Below are positions 16,674 to 25,475 of a stretch of DNA of 64,000 nt, piece by piece. A program made the translations under genes and the position numbers. The stretch is taken from assembly GCF_000170895.1 (NCBI RefSeq), contig NZ_ABCS01000036.1, positions 21,033 to 85,032 on the forward strand. The letters run 5' to 3'. Below the pieces are notes generated by a model that had not been told where the DNA came from, did not search any database, and saw nothing but the letters and a program-made list of their open reading frames with translations. Within the stretch, counting starts at the first letter, position 1. Every line of letters begins with the position of its first letter. The stretch comes from Plesiocystis pacifica SIR-1. GTDB taxonomy: Bacteria; Myxococcota_A; Polyangia; Nannocystales; Nannocystaceae.

Positions 16674-18377
16674 GTGTCGGTCCTCCGCACCATCGTCCAT
16701 TCGTCCCGCGCCCTCGTCACCACGGCCAAGGACGCCGCGCGTTTTCGCGAGATCATGAGCGTGTTCATGACCCACGGCTTCGGCTGGGTCGTGGCCCAGC
16801 TGCGCCTGCGTCGCGAGCTCCAGATCGAGCACGAGGGCGAGGACCTGGGCATGGCCGCGCTGACCAGCCCGGACACGGGCAAGCGCCTGGTCAAGGCCCT
16901 GACCCAGCTCGGCCCGACCTGGGTGAAGTTCGGCCAGATCCTCTCGACGCGCTCGGACATCCTGCCCGAGCCGATCATCGTCGAGCTCGCCAGCTTGCAA
17001 GACGACGTCGAGCACGTCCCCACCGAGGACATCCACGCCCAGCTCGAGCACAACCTGGGCAAGGACTGGCGCAAGCACTTCGAGTCCTTCGAGGACGAGC
17101 CCCTGGCCTCGGCGAGCATCGGCCAGGTCCACCGCGCCGTGCTCGTGACCGGCGAGCCCGTGGTGCTCAAGATCCAGCGCCCGGACATCCGGGCCAAGAT
17201 CGAGAGCGACGTCAACATCCTGCACACCACCGCCGGCTACCTCGAGGAGGCCTTCGAGGAGGCCCACATCATGGACCTGACCGGCATGGCCACGGACTTC
17301 GCCAAGTCCCTGGCGCAGGAGCTCGACTACACCGTCGAGGCCAACAACATGGAGCGCTTTCGGCGGAACTTCGAGGGCCACGAGGAGATCAAGATCCCCG
17401 TGGTCCACGGCCACCTGAGCAACGGCCAGGTGCTGACCATGGAGTTCATCGCCGGCAAGAAGTTCGAGAAGGTCATCGCCGAGGGCACGCCCCCCGAGGA
17501 CCTGGCCAAGGCCTACTTCGACGTCGCCTACAAGATGCTGTTCATCGACGGCTTCTTCCACGGCGACCTGCACCCCGGCAACGTGCTGCTGACCGAGGAC
17601 AAGCGCCTGGCGCTGCTCGACTGCGGCATGGTCGGGCGCCTGGCCCCGAGCCGCAAGGACAAGGTCGTCGACATCATCCACGCCGTGCTCAACGAGGACC
17701 TCGAGCTGCTCGCGCGGACCTTCTACTCCCTGGCCATCCCCCAGGGCCCCGTGGACTACGCCGCCTTCGAGCAGGACTGCATCGCCGTCGCCGAGCAGTA
17801 CCTCATCGGCGTGCCGCTGTCGCAGATCCAGATCGGCGAGCTCTTCTCCCGCCTGGTCGAGGGCGCCGCCCGGCACAGCGTCCGCATGCCCACGGACTTC
17901 ACCATGATGTTCAAGGCCATCCTCACCACCGAGGGCCTGGCCAAGGCGATCGCGCCCAACGTCGACCCCGTCGAGCTGGCCAAGCCCTTCATCGAGCAGA
18001 TGGTCATGGAGCGCTACAGCCCCGAGCGCCTCAAGCAGGTCGCGATGCGCGACTTCCTGGCCTTCTCGGAGATGGCCCGCAGCGTGCCGACCACCGTGCC
18101 CATGCTGCTCGAGCACCTCGACAGCGGCAAGCTGCGCTTCGGCGTCAACGACGAAACCCTCGAGCTCCAGCACAAGGCCGCGGACCTGCGCGTGGGTCGA
18201 ATGATCCGCGCGGCCCTGTCGATCTCGCTGATCGTGTGCGGGACCGGGGTGATCGGCGTCGACGCCCTGCCCGTCGCGCTGTGGGGCATCCCGTGGCTGA
18301 GCCTGGTGTTCTGGGGGCTGGCGCTGCTGCTCAACGCGACGCTGCTGCGCAAGCAGGGCATCCTTCAGCCGGAGTGA
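16674..18377 (+). CDS. UbiB/ABC1/ADCK-family atypical kinase
   Basis: A 567-residue protein with the ADCK hallmarks: K-F-G-Q at 85-88, the Ala-rich loop P-L-A-S-A-S-I-G-Q-V-H (about 142-152), the nucleotide-binding Lys in L-K-I-Q-R-P, H-G-D-L-H-P-G-N (about 295) and L-D-C-G-M-V-G, where Cys replaces the usual Phe of DFG. Two hydrophobic segments near the C-terminus (about 508-550) anchor it in the membrane, as in UbiB. Family members support quinone or other isoprenoid-lipid biosynthesis through ATPase activity. The GTG start at 16674 gives the standard family N-terminus. It stands alone; its 3' end is 19 bp from the convergent HD hydrolase gene. Confidence 0.9.
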   Translation: MSVLRTIVHSSRALVTTAKDAARFREIMSVFMTHGFGWVVAQLRLRRELQIEHEGEDLGMAALTSPDTGKRLVKALTQLGPTWVKFGQILSTRSDILPEPIIVELASLQDDVEHVPTEDIHAQLEHNLGKDWRKHFESFEDEPLASASIGQVHRAVLVTGEPVVLKIQRPDIRAKIESDVNILHTTAGYLEEAFEEAHIMDLTGMATDFAKSLAQELDYTVEANNMERFRRNFEGHEEIKIPVVHGHLSNGQVLTMEFIAGKKFEKVIAEGTPPEDLAKAYFDVAYKMLFIDGFFHGDLHPGNVLLTEDKRLALLDCGMVGRLAPSRKDKVVDIIHAVLNEDLELLARTFYSLAIPQGPVDYAAFEQDCIAVAEQYLIGVPLSQIQIGELFSRLVEGAARHSVRMPTDFTMMFKAILTTEGLAKAIAPNVDPVELAKPFIEQMVMERYSPERLKQVAMRDFLAFSEMARSVPTTVPMLLEHLDSGKLRFGVNDETLELQHKAADLRVGRMIRAALSISLIVCGTGVIGVDALPVALWGIPWLSLVFWGLALLLNATLLRKQGILQPE

Positions 18378-18396
18378 GGCCGAGGCTCACAGGTCG

Positions 18397-19035
18397 CTAG
18401 GCCTGGCCGAGGCTGGCCAGCTCGCGGCGGAGGTTGGCCCGCGCGGCGTGCTCGTGACGATCGCCAAACGAAGCGCTGTGGTAGAGCCGCTCGCGCTCGA
18501 GCTGGGCGCTGAGAAAGCGCCGCCGCCCGGCGACGTAGAGGGACTCGGGAACCGCCGCGAATTCCTGGCGGACGCCCTCGGCGTAGCGGTCGTAGACCGA
18601 CGGCGGCGCGCCGAGGATGGCCGTGTCGGCGTCGAGGAAGTGGGCAAGGTCGGGGTCGCCCTCGGTGTCCGCCAAGCCGTGCGCCGCCGTGGCCTCGATC
18701 ATCGCAGCGACCCGCTCGACGTCGACCCCCGACCAGCCGCTCAACCGCGCGCGAGCCAGCTGCGCGCTGCGGGCCTCGTTGTCGGCGCGCAGCGGCTCGT
18801 AGATGGCGTCGTGAAACAAGATCGCCAGCTGCACCTCGCGCGGCTCTAGCCAACCGGGTCCTGCCTCCGCCACCCACGCGAAGGCGCGGGCGAGGGCGCC
18901 GATGTGGCCGACGCCGTGGTAGCGACGGTGCGCCTCGGCGTAGCGCCCCGCGAGCTCGTCGAGGATGGCCCGCTCCCCCGGCGCCCCCGTCGTCAAGGGG
19001 CGCCAGGCCTCGATGGCATCTCCAGCGGCGCTCAC
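18397..19035 (-). CDS. HD-domain metal-dependent phosphohydrolase-like protein
   Basis: A 212-residue protein of the small predicted HD hydrolases. Metal-site residues are visible: Y-H40-G-V-G-H44, H75-D76 in L-F-H-D-A-I-Y, the helix with E-A-T-A-A-H-G-L and a final Asp in F-L-D-A-D-T-A-I-L-G. These proteins are often found beside nucleotide metabolism genes; exact substrates are mostly unknown. The GTG at 19035 overlaps the stop of the upstream nucleoside hydrolase gene (GTGA), indicating coupled translation and perhaps a joint role in nucleoside or nucleotide salvage. Confidence 0.8.
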   Translation of the reverse strand: MSAAGDAIEAWRPLTTGAPGERAILDELAGRYAEAHRRYHGVGHIGALARAFAWVAEAGPGWLEPREVQLAILFHDAIYEPLRADNEARSAQLARARLSGWSGVDVERVAAMIEATAAHGLADTEGDPDLAHFLDADTAILGAPPSVYDRYAEGVRQEFAAVPESLYVAGRRRFLSAQLERERLYHSASFGDRHEHAARANLRRELASLGQA

Positions 19036-19961
19036 GGACACGCCACCAGCGTATCCAAAAAGCGCTCGTGGTCGTAGTCGACGATGATCCGCGTGCCGCT
19101 TCCGGGCTCGAGGCGCGAGCCCCACTTGCCGCCCTTGCGGTAGAGCTCGACCTCGGCCCAGGTCCCGATGCTCGGGTCGATGGCGCAGCAGGCCGCGAGC
19201 GGATCGTGGAACTTCTTGCCGCTGGGCTTGCGGCGCAGGTAGGCGTCCATGCCCTTCCAGATCAGCGCCAGCGAGGGGCTGCGATCCTTGACCGCCGTGA
19301 CCCGCTCGTGGACCGCCGCGTCGTAGACCACGCCGTGGCACACGTTCTTGGACACGAAGTGGCGCGCATCGATGCCGGAGCAAGCCAGGGCCGCGAGCGC
19401 GGCCTTGGGGTCGCCGTTGAGGTTGTAGGTCGGGACCTCGCGCATGCCCGCGAACTTGGCCAGCTGCCGCTCGCGCGGGACCACGCCCTCGCCCGCGAAG
19501 CCGCCCTGGGCGAACAGCCGGCCCAGGCGCAACGGTTGGCCCCGAGCCTCACCCAAGGCGATGGCTCGGCCCAGGTTCTTGAGCGGCGCCCCGGTGACCA
19601 AGGTCGTCCCCTCGTCGCACAGCGCCAGCAGCAGCTCGCCCCCAGGCTCGGCCTCGCGCGAGGGCGGGATCTGGCCGTAGACCCGGGTGTGCCAGCCCGA
19701 GACGCACTGCTTGCCGTGGTCGAGGTTGTAGGCGCCCACGGGGATGTCGAGGCCCAACCACTCGAGGGCCCGGCGCACCAGGCCGACCTGCTCGGGTGTC
19801 CCCGGGGTGATGGTCACGGCCCGCAGCTCCACCCGCGGGTGGCCGCCGAGCATCAGCAAGGTCAGGAAGTCATCGGGGTCGCCGGTCTCCATGTCCCAGA
19901 CCACCGGCAACCTCGACGGCCCAGCCCCCAATTCAGAGCCAGTCGCTACCGTCGATGTCAT
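19032..19961 (-). CDS. Inosine/uridine-preferring nucleoside hydrolase-like protein
   Basis: A 309-residue protein of the nucleoside hydrolase fold. The N-terminal calcium/ribose motif reads W-D-M-E-T-G-D-P-D-D (family form DxDxGxDD); T-G-A-P-L-K-N-L (family T-G-P-L-T-N-l), a G-G-F-A-G-E-G loop and K-F-H-D-P-L-A-A near residue 260 follow the family order. Such enzymes cleave the N-glycosidic bond of ribonucleosides. The altered first motif (Met and Glu in place of Thr and Asp) could change substrate range. It is coupled to the HD hydrolase gene downstream. The ATG at 19961 is the first in frame before the motif. Confidence 0.8.
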   Translation of the reverse strand: MTSTVATGSELGAGPSRLPVVWDMETGDPDDFLTLLMLGGHPRVELRAVTITPGTPEQVGLVRRALEWLGLDIPVGAYNLDHGKQCVSGWHTRVYGQIPPSREAEPGGELLLALCDEGTTLVTGAPLKNLGRAIALGEARGQPLRLGRLFAQGGFAGEGVVPRERQLAKFAGMREVPTYNLNGDPKAALAALACSGIDARHFVSKNVCHGVVYDAAVHERVTAVKDRSPSLALIWKGMDAYLRRKPSGKKFHDPLAACCAIDPSIGTWAEVELYRKGGKWGSRLEPGSGTRIIVDYDHERFLDTLVACP

Positions 19962-20035
19962 CGCTCGCCAAGCTAGCAGAGACTCCCCGCCGCGCCAGCT
20001 GGCTCTGTCCGCTCCACGCTTGGCGCGAACACGGA

Positions 20036-20560
20036 CTACGCGTGCCCCTCGGCGCTCGGGTGCTCCCGAAGGCTGCCCGAGAACACCTTGACGACCGGCA
20101 GCTCGAGGTCACCGGCGGGGCGTCGCACGACGTGCGCCTGCCTGGCCACGGCCCGGAGGTGGTCAAAGCGAAGACCAGCCACCCGCGCCACGCCAAACTC
20201 GGCCTGCGCACGATCAAAGCGCGACACCGCGAGCTCGGCCAAGCGGCTCGCGGGCGCTCGCTTGTCCTGGCGGATCTTGATCCCCGCCGCCGCGACCTTG
20301 ATCAATCCGTTGAGCAAGTCGGCGAGCGCCCCCTTTCGACCGGCGGCCACCCACAGCCCTTCCCAGGCCTCGTGGGCCTCCCAGTAGTAGCCGCGGTCGA
20401 ACAGGGCGATGCCCTCGAGCCAGTTGGGGTGGGCCTCGCACTCGGCGACATCGAGCCCTCGGACGACGTCGCTCGGGCGACCGTAGCTGTGTCCGTCGGG
20501 ATGCCGGGTCGGGTGCGGCCATCCACGGCCGGGCACGAAGGTGTAGGGGGGAAAGTCCAA
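20036..20560 (-). CDS. DUF309 family protein
   Basis: A 174-residue protein with the DUF309 signature: L-F-D-R-G-Y-Y-W-E-A-H-E-A-W-E near residues 53-67 and L-N-G-L-I-K-V-A-A-A-G. Known DUF309 proteins are small helical proteins of unknown function. The N-terminal P-P-Y-T-F-V-P-G-R stretch is typical of the family. The only start in frame is TTG (20560), with no Shine-Dalgarno; an open stretch of 18 codons upstream has no start codon, so either TTG is used or the 5' end is damaged. It is separate from its neighbours. Confidence 0.75.
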   Translation of the reverse strand: MDFPPYTFVPGRGWPHPTRHPDGHSYGRPSDVVRGLDVAECEAHPNWLEGIALFDRGYYWEAHEAWEGLWVAAGRKGALADLLNGLIKVAAAGIKIRQDKRAPASRLAELAVSRFDRAQAEFGVARVAGLRFDHLRAVARQAHVVRRPAGDLELPVVKVFSGSLREHPSAEGHA

Positions 20561-20719
20561 GAGCGGATCGCCGTGAGCTTCGCGCCGCTCCCCGCCGGGG
20601 ACGCGGCTCGGTCAGGATAGCGCCGACTCGCTCCTCTCGATCTCCGGGCGGAGCGCTCGTGAAAGCGGATTACAGCCCGATCATTTGACTCCAGACGACT
20701 TCATTGTCAGCTTTTCTGG
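20561..20719. promoter_or_regulatory. Divergent intergenic region upstream of the copper monooxygenase gene
   Basis: A 159-bp gap between divergent genes. A TTGACT (20685-20690) lies in a locally AT-rich stretch upstream of the copper monooxygenase gene, but no matching -10 at a normal distance was found. Confidence 0.3.
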
Positions 20720-22180
20720 ATGGTCGCTCCGAGATGCTTGCCCGCCGCACTCTTCGTCCCTGGCGTGGCGCTGCTCGGGCTCGCGTGCGGCCCCGGTCCC
20801 ATCGCTGGCGAGCCGGTCGGCGACGTCACGACCGATCCGGGCGCCGGGGCGACCAGCGAGATGGCTGGCGACGAGAACGACGAGGGCAGTGAGGGCAGTG
20901 AGGGCAGTGAGGACAGTGAGGACAGTGAGGACAGTGAGGACAGCGAAGACGGCGCCCCGCTGCTCCCGACCTACTGGCAAGACGTCGCGCCGATCACCTA
21001 CGAGCACTGCGTGGTCTGCCACCGAGACGGCGGCATCGGGCCCTTCTCCCTCGACGGCTACGACCCGACCGTCGCCCTCGCCCCCCTCGCCGTCGAGTCC
21101 GTCGTCGCCCGCCGCATGCCCCCGTGGGGGGTGACCGACGACGGCAGCTGCAACAGTTGGCGCGACTCGACCGCGCTGAGCGACGCCGAGATCGCGACCA
21201 TCACCGCGTGGTTCGACGCCGGCATGCCCGAGGGCGAGCCCGTCGACGACCTCGGCGTGCCCGAGCTCCCCAGCCTCGAGGGCGCGCTCTCGGGCAGCAC
21301 GCCCGTGTTCGTGCCCGAGGCCATCGGCGGCGACCTGATGGAGAACGACGAATACCGCTGCTTCTTGGTCGACCCGGGCATCGAGTCCGACGGCTACCTG
21401 ACCGGGAGCGCGGTGACCCCGGGCAACCCTGGGCTCGTCCACCACGTGTTCGGGGTGTTGATCGAGCCGACGCAGGACAACCTCGAGTCGATCGCGAGCA
21501 TGGACGGGGAGAGCCCCGATCGTCCAGGCTGGCCGTGCGATAGCCCCTTCGCCGGCGTCCTCCCCAAGGCCAGCCCGATCATCTGGGCGCCCGGCCAGGG
21601 CGTGTCCAAGCTCCCCGAGGGAACGGGGATGCCCGTCGCGGCGGGCGACCTGCTCGTCGCGCAGATCCACTACAACCTCATCGACCCCGCGCTCGTGGGC
21701 CAGAGCGACAGCACGACCTTGCACCTGGAGGTCGAGGACCAGGTCGAGCGCGAGGGGACCTACGAGTTCTATCCGGGCCTGCTCACCACTTTGTTCTCGA
21801 GCCAGCCTCACCTGATCCCCCCGGGCGAAGAGGCCCACAGCTTCACCTACACGGTCGGCATGAGCGGGCTCGTCAGCCAATTTGGCGTCGGCGCAGAGCT
21901 GTGGGGCGTGTTCCCCCACGCCCACGAGCTCGGCGCCTCGATCTCGATCCGGCTGATCGACGGCCAGGGCAACGAGACCTGCGTGGCCGAGATCCCGCGC
22001 TGGGACTTCAACTGGCAGCACTACTACTACATGGAAGAGCCGCTCCTGCTCGACTTTGACGACGAGCTCGAGGTGACCTGCGTCTACGACAGCACCGGAG
22101 TGGACGAGCCGACGAGCCCTGGCTGGGGCACACAAAACGAGATGTGTTTCCTGGGCTTGTTCGTCTCTGCGGGGCCCTGA
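20720..22180 (+). CDS. Lipoprotein: cytochrome c plus PHM-type copper monooxygenase
   Basis: A 486-residue predicted lipoprotein (signal to L-L-G-L-A-C, Cys23) with a Ser/Glu/Asp/Gly linker from 9-bp tandem repeats. A single-heme cytochrome c segment follows (C-V-V-C-H about 96, R-M-P-P-W about 133). The rest matches copper type II ascorbate-dependent monooxygenases: His-His in V-H-H-V-F-G (about 239), His in Q-I-H-Y-N (about 316), His-x-His in H-A-H-E-L-G (about 400) and Met in N-E-M-C-F (474), which together supply all six ligands of the CuH and CuM sites of PHM. Peptidylglycine and dopamine monooxygenases hydroxylate C-H bonds; here the heme domain could deliver electrons in place of ascorbate. 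The substrate is unknown. Confidence 0.87.
   Translation: MVAPRCLPAALFVPGVALLGLACGPGPIAGEPVGDVTTDPGAGATSEMAGDENDEGSEGSEGSEDSEDSEDSEDSEDGAPLLPTYWQDVAPITYEHCVVCHRDGGIGPFSLDGYDPTVALAPLAVESVVARRMPPWGVTDDGSCNSWRDSTALSDAEIATITAWFDAGMPEGEPVDDLGVPELPSLEGALSGSTPVFVPEAIGGDLMENDEYRCFLVDPGIESDGYLTGSAVTPGNPGLVHHVFGVLIEPTQDNLESIASMDGESPDRPGWPCDSPFAGVLPKASPIIWAPGQGVSKLPEGTGMPVAAGDLLVAQIHYNLIDPALVGQSDSTTLHLEVEDQVEREGTYEFYPGLLTTLFSSQPHLIPPGEEAHSFTYTVGMSGLVSQFGVGAELWGVFPHAHELGASISIRLIDGQGNETCVAEIPRWDFNWQHYYYMEEPLLLDFDDELEVTCVYDSTGVDEPTSPGWGTQNEMCFLGLFVSAGP
20882..20944 (+). repeat. Seven tandem 9-bp units in the monooxygenase linker
   Basis: Three gagggcagt units are followed by four gaggacag(t/c) units, encoding (Glu-Gly/Asp-Ser)7. 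The array lies in the flexible linker after the lipobox, so a change in copy number would alter linker length in frame. Confidence 0.85.
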
Positions 22181-22204
22181 GCGAGCCCGCTCGAGCATCC
22201 TGCC

Positions 22205-22441
22205 TCAACCTTCCCGGCGACCCTGGATGCGCGCGAGCACGGCCCTCGCGGTGCTCGACAAGCCCCGCGGATCGAGGGCCGCCTCGAGGGCCCGCTGGCG
22301 CACGCTCAGTTCGTAGGCCTCCGCCCGGCCGCTCGCGTCGAGGTCGTGCCAGGCCGGGTGCGAGCGGGGACCGCCCTCGCCACCGGTGGGCCGCCAGGCC
22401 GAGACGACCTCTTCAACCAGAGCGTCTCGCTCGGCGCTCAT
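22205..22441 (-). CDS. Small protein coupled to ECF sigma factor
   Basis: A 78-residue charged protein with no signal peptide or membrane segment. It is probably mostly helical: residues 1-15 and 38-75 are Glu/Arg/Ala/Leu-rich. I do not recognise a family. Its ATG at 22441 overlaps the TGA of the sigma factor gene (ATGA), so it is very likely translated with it. Position suggests a regulator of the sigma factor, perhaps an anti-sigma or adaptor, but it lacks a zinc motif or membrane anchor typical of anti-sigma proteins, and that role is inference. Confidence 0.65.
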   Translation of the reverse strand: MSAERDALVEEVVSAWRPTGGEGGPRSHPAWHDLDASGRAEAYELSVRQRALEAALDPRGLSSTARAVLARIQGRREG

Positions 22442-23016
22442 CGGGCGACCTCCGCCAGGCGAACGCCCGCCCGGGCCAGGCAGGTCTCGACGGCCTTTCG
22501 GGCCCGGCGGACGTTCTGCAAGAAGGTGTTGAGGCTCATGCCGACGCGCTCGGCGAGCTCACGATCGGGGCGCAGGGGCAGCTCACCCAGGCGCTGGGCC
22601 AGGGCGCGCTTGGGGGGCCCCTTCAGCTGCTCCACGCACTGGTTCAAGGCCGCCCGCAGAGCCGGGTCGGGCTCCACGGGCTCCACCGCCAAGCAGGCCG
22701 AGTCCTCGGCCGCCCGGGCCAGGGCCTCCGTCGTCGCCACGGGGACGCGGCGGCGACGGAGCTCGCTGATCGCCTGATTGCGAGCGATGCGGACGCCCAG
22801 ACGCAGCAGGCCGTTGGCCCGCCCGTCGGGTTCGAAGCGCGGCGCGACCTGCCACACCCGCAGCAGGGTCTCCTGGACCACGGCCTCCACGTCGACGTGC
22901 GCGGCGAAGCGGCTGAGGCTCAGGCGAATGCGCGGCTCGGCGCCGGCGAGCCAGGCCGCGAAGGCCTCGGCGTCGCCAGCTGCGATCGCCGGCAGGTGCT
23001 GGTCGAGGTCGCTCAC
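22438..23016 (-). CDS. ECF-like RNA polymerase sigma factor
   Basis: A 192-residue protein with sigma region 2 (about 10-85: a D-A-E-A-F-A-A-W helix, then A-H-V-D-V-E-A-V-V-Q-E-T-L-L-R-V-W, the classic D-A-E-D-x-x-Q-E core) and sigma region 4 (about 115-185: Leu-rich helix-turn-helix ending L-N-T-F-L-Q-N-V-R-R-A-R). The GTG start at 23016 overlaps the stop of the VIT-vWA gene (GTGA). No anti-sigma gene of standard type is adjacent. The operon arrangement suggests that the VIT-vWA protein and this sigma factor belong to one sensing pathway. Confidence 0.83.
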   Translation of the reverse strand: MSDLDQHLPAIAAGDAEAFAAWLAGAEPRIRLSLSRFAAHVDVEAVVQETLLRVWQVAPRFEPDGRANGLLRLGVRIARNQAISELRRRRVPVATTEALARAAEDSACLAVEPVEPDPALRAALNQCVEQLKGPPKRALAQRLGELPLRPDRELAERVGMSLNTFLQNVRRARKAVETCLARAGVRLAEVAR

Positions 23017-25475
23017 AGCTGGATGATCCACTCCTCGGCGCCGACGCGAAAGCGCAGCTGGAGGATCCCGCCTGGGAATGCACCGCGCAAGACCAGCCGT
23101 AGAACCTGCCCAGCCTCGAGGTCGCCCGAGGCTGTCGAGCTGCGCGCCTCGACCTTGGCTCGGAGCTCGAAGCCGTTGTCGAGCATGACCTCGACCTGGC
23201 CGGGGCGTTTCCAAGTCAGCGCGCTCGAGAGCACGACCTCGAGCACCGCCAGGCCAGCAGTCGCCCGCACGAGCCTGCCCTGCAGCTTCCGCGCCCGCGC
23301 AGGCGCGGCCCCCCCCCAACCCTCGCCGAGTTCGCCGCTCTCGCCCTTGGGCGACGCCGGCAAAGGCGGTGGCATGGGAGAAGGTCGGGCACCCCCGCGA
23401 CCCCGAGACCGAGTCTTCCCCCCACTGTCACGGAGCTTGCGCGCAGACGCCCGCTTGCGTAGGCGACCTGGCGCAGGGGGAGCGGCGGGACTAGGCGCCT
23501 GAGCGGGCCCAGGAATGGCGCCGAAGCTCCTTTGCGCTCGATGGCCACTCGAGCCGACGATCACCCCCTCCTCGTTGCGCACGACCCCACCGCTCACCTC
23601 GCGCAGGCCCAGGCCCGCCACGCTCATCCCCGCCGGCAGCTGGTGCGGCATGGTCTCGCGCCGCGTCGGTCGGCTCGGATCAACCGTCGCCTCCTCCGAC
23701 ACCGCCAGCCACGAGGTCCGGCGCGTCGAGATCTGAAAGCCCACACCGATGCGCTCGATGTCCGCGTCGCGCTCGGCCCCGCACGCGGCCTCGACCTCGA
23801 GGGCCTCGACCTTGGCCCGGGCGAAGCCCTTGACCAGCGCCGCCGAGCCCTCGCCCGCGGCCACGGCGGGCACCTCGATCTCGCGCTCCCAGCTGCCCAC
23901 GGGCAAGCGCCCGCGCACGGTCAGCGTGCCCCCTTCGGGCCGGAGCGCCACGGGGATCTGCGCGGGCGCGCCCAGGAACAGGTCGGGCACGGTGACGCTC
24001 GCAACCTCGCGCAGCGCCGAGCCCGAGAGGCTCAGGTCGACGAGCATGGGCGTGTCCATGTGCGCGACCAGGCGCGCCGCGGCCTCCTCGGCGTCTTCAC
24101 CGGGGGCGACGATCACCTCGAGCCCGCCGCCCGCGAGCGCCACCGGCCGGGTCAGCGAGCGGTTGACGGAGCTCCCGATCCCGAGGGTGTGCACGCGACA
24201 GCCCGGCGGCCGATGCTGGCGCGCGGCCTGGACGATCTCGGACTCGAAGGCGATGAGCCCGTCGGTGATCAGCAGGATCTGCCGCTGCGCCTCGGGGCGG
24301 AGGGAGGCGAGGGCCGCGAGAATGCCGTCGCGCATGTGCGTGCCGCCGGAGGCCCGCAGCGCCCCGACCCAGCGCAGCGCCTCCTCGCGCTTGGCCGCGC
24401 TCATCGACGCGGGCGCCTGCGACCACCGCCGCACCCGCGACGAGAACTCCACGAGCTCGAGGCGATCGCGGTCACGCAGCGAGCGGATCAACGCCTCGGT
24501 CACGGCCTGCGCGTGCGCCAGGGGCTCGCCCCGCATCGATCCGCTGGTGTCGAGCAGGACGATGAGGTCTCGGGGCACCGCCGACACCTCGCGTCCCGGC
24601 TCGATCGGCGGCGGCGTGAGCACGAGGCGGCCGTAGCTGTTCGCGGCTCCCAGGTGCGCCGCATCGGGGCGGGCGAGCTCGAGGCTCACGCCCGCGTCCT
24701 CGCCCGCGACGACCGGCGCCCCCGGCCAGCGCACGACCACGTCTCGATCCAGGGCCGCGCCCGCGTCCCCGCCGAGCTCGACCTTCGCCCGCCCCTCGAC
24801 GCGCGCGACGTTGAGCTTGTGCGAGGGCGAGGTCGGCCACGCGCCCTCGGGCAGGGCGTCGGCGATGCTCAAGCTCACCCGCACCCGGGGCCCGAGGGGC
24901 TCGACGCTCAGATCGACGACGACCTTCTCGGCATCCGCGACGCGCCCCGGCGCGCCGGAAAAGCGCGGCGCGACCGTGGTCGGGAAGCGCCACTCCCAGC
25001 CCGCGAAGCCCCGCGCCCCAGCGGCCGCCAGCCACTTCAGCGGCTGATCCAAGATCAGCTCGCAGGTCACCTCGACACGAGGCGGGACGTTGCCCAGCTC
25101 CTGCGTGAACAGGCTCGAGCGCTCCTCCTCGAGCAGCGCCGCGCTCTTGCCCTCGAGCAGCGCGTCTTCAAAGCGCTCGCGGGCCTGCTGCTTGGGGGCG
25201 ACCTCACCGACGACGCGCTGATCGGCGAAGCAAAAGGCGTAGCCGCTCACCGCCGCGTCCGCGGGCAGGGGCACCTGGTAGGTCAGGCGCAACGGCTCGT
25301 CGTGGGGGTTGAAGAAGGTCTGGCGCAGGACGACGCGCCCCAGGCCGGCGGCCGCCTCGACGGTCAGCTCGGCGGCGCGCAGCGGGAGCGTTCGGCCCTC
25401 GCTCGAGACCAGCCGAGCGCCAGCGCTGGGCGTCGAAGAAGAGGCGAGGGAGGGGGTCGGCACGGCTGAGTTCAT
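23013..25475 (-). CDS. VIT and von Willebrand A domain protein
   Basis: An 820-residue protein, first of a three-gene coupled operon. Residues about 20-150 form a VIT domain (R-Q-T-F-F-N-P-H-D-E-P-L followed by Y-x-V-P-L-P, F-E-D-A-L and V-P-P-R-V-E-V). A vWA domain follows, with the full metal-ion site D-T-S-G-S-M at about 305, then T near G-G-T-H-M-R-D and D in I-T-D-G. A Pro/Arg/Ser-rich segment (about 660-730) leads to a C-terminal beta domain. No signal peptide is evident, so it may be cytoplasmic. The ATG at 25475 has a strong AAAGGAG eight bases upstream. VIT-vWA proteins act as protein-protein scaffolds; coupling to a sigma factor is unusual. Confidence 0.87.
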   Translation of the reverse strand: MNSAVPTPSLASSSTPSAGARLVSSEGRTLPLRAAELTVEAAAGLGRVVLRQTFFNPHDEPLRLTYQVPLPADAAVSGYAFCFADQRVVGEVAPKQQARERFEDALLEGKSAALLEEERSSLFTQELGNVPPRVEVTCELILDQPLKWLAAAGARGFAGWEWRFPTTVAPRFSGAPGRVADAEKVVVDLSVEPLGPRVRVSLSIADALPEGAWPTSPSHKLNVARVEGRAKVELGGDAGAALDRDVVVRWPGAPVVAGEDAGVSLELARPDAAHLGAANSYGRLVLTPPPIEPGREVSAVPRDLIVLLDTSGSMRGEPLAHAQAVTEALIRSLRDRDRLELVEFSSRVRRWSQAPASMSAAKREEALRWVGALRASGGTHMRDGILAALASLRPEAQRQILLITDGLIAFESEIVQAARQHRPPGCRVHTLGIGSSVNRSLTRPVALAGGGLEVIVAPGEDAEEAAARLVAHMDTPMLVDLSLSGSALREVASVTVPDLFLGAPAQIPVALRPEGGTLTVRGRLPVGSWEREIEVPAVAAGEGSAALVKGFARAKVEALEVEAACGAERDADIERIGVGFQISTRRTSWLAVSEEATVDPSRPTRRETMPHQLPAGMSVAGLGLREVSGGVVRNEEGVIVGSSGHRAQRSFGAIPGPAQAPSPAAPPAPGRLRKRASARKLRDSGGKTRSRGRGGARPSPMPPPLPASPKGESGELGEGWGGAAPARARKLQGRLVRATAGLAVLEVVLSSALTWKRPGQVEVMLDNGFELRAKVEARSSTASGDLEAGQVLRLVLRGAFPGGILQLRFRVGAEEWIIQL

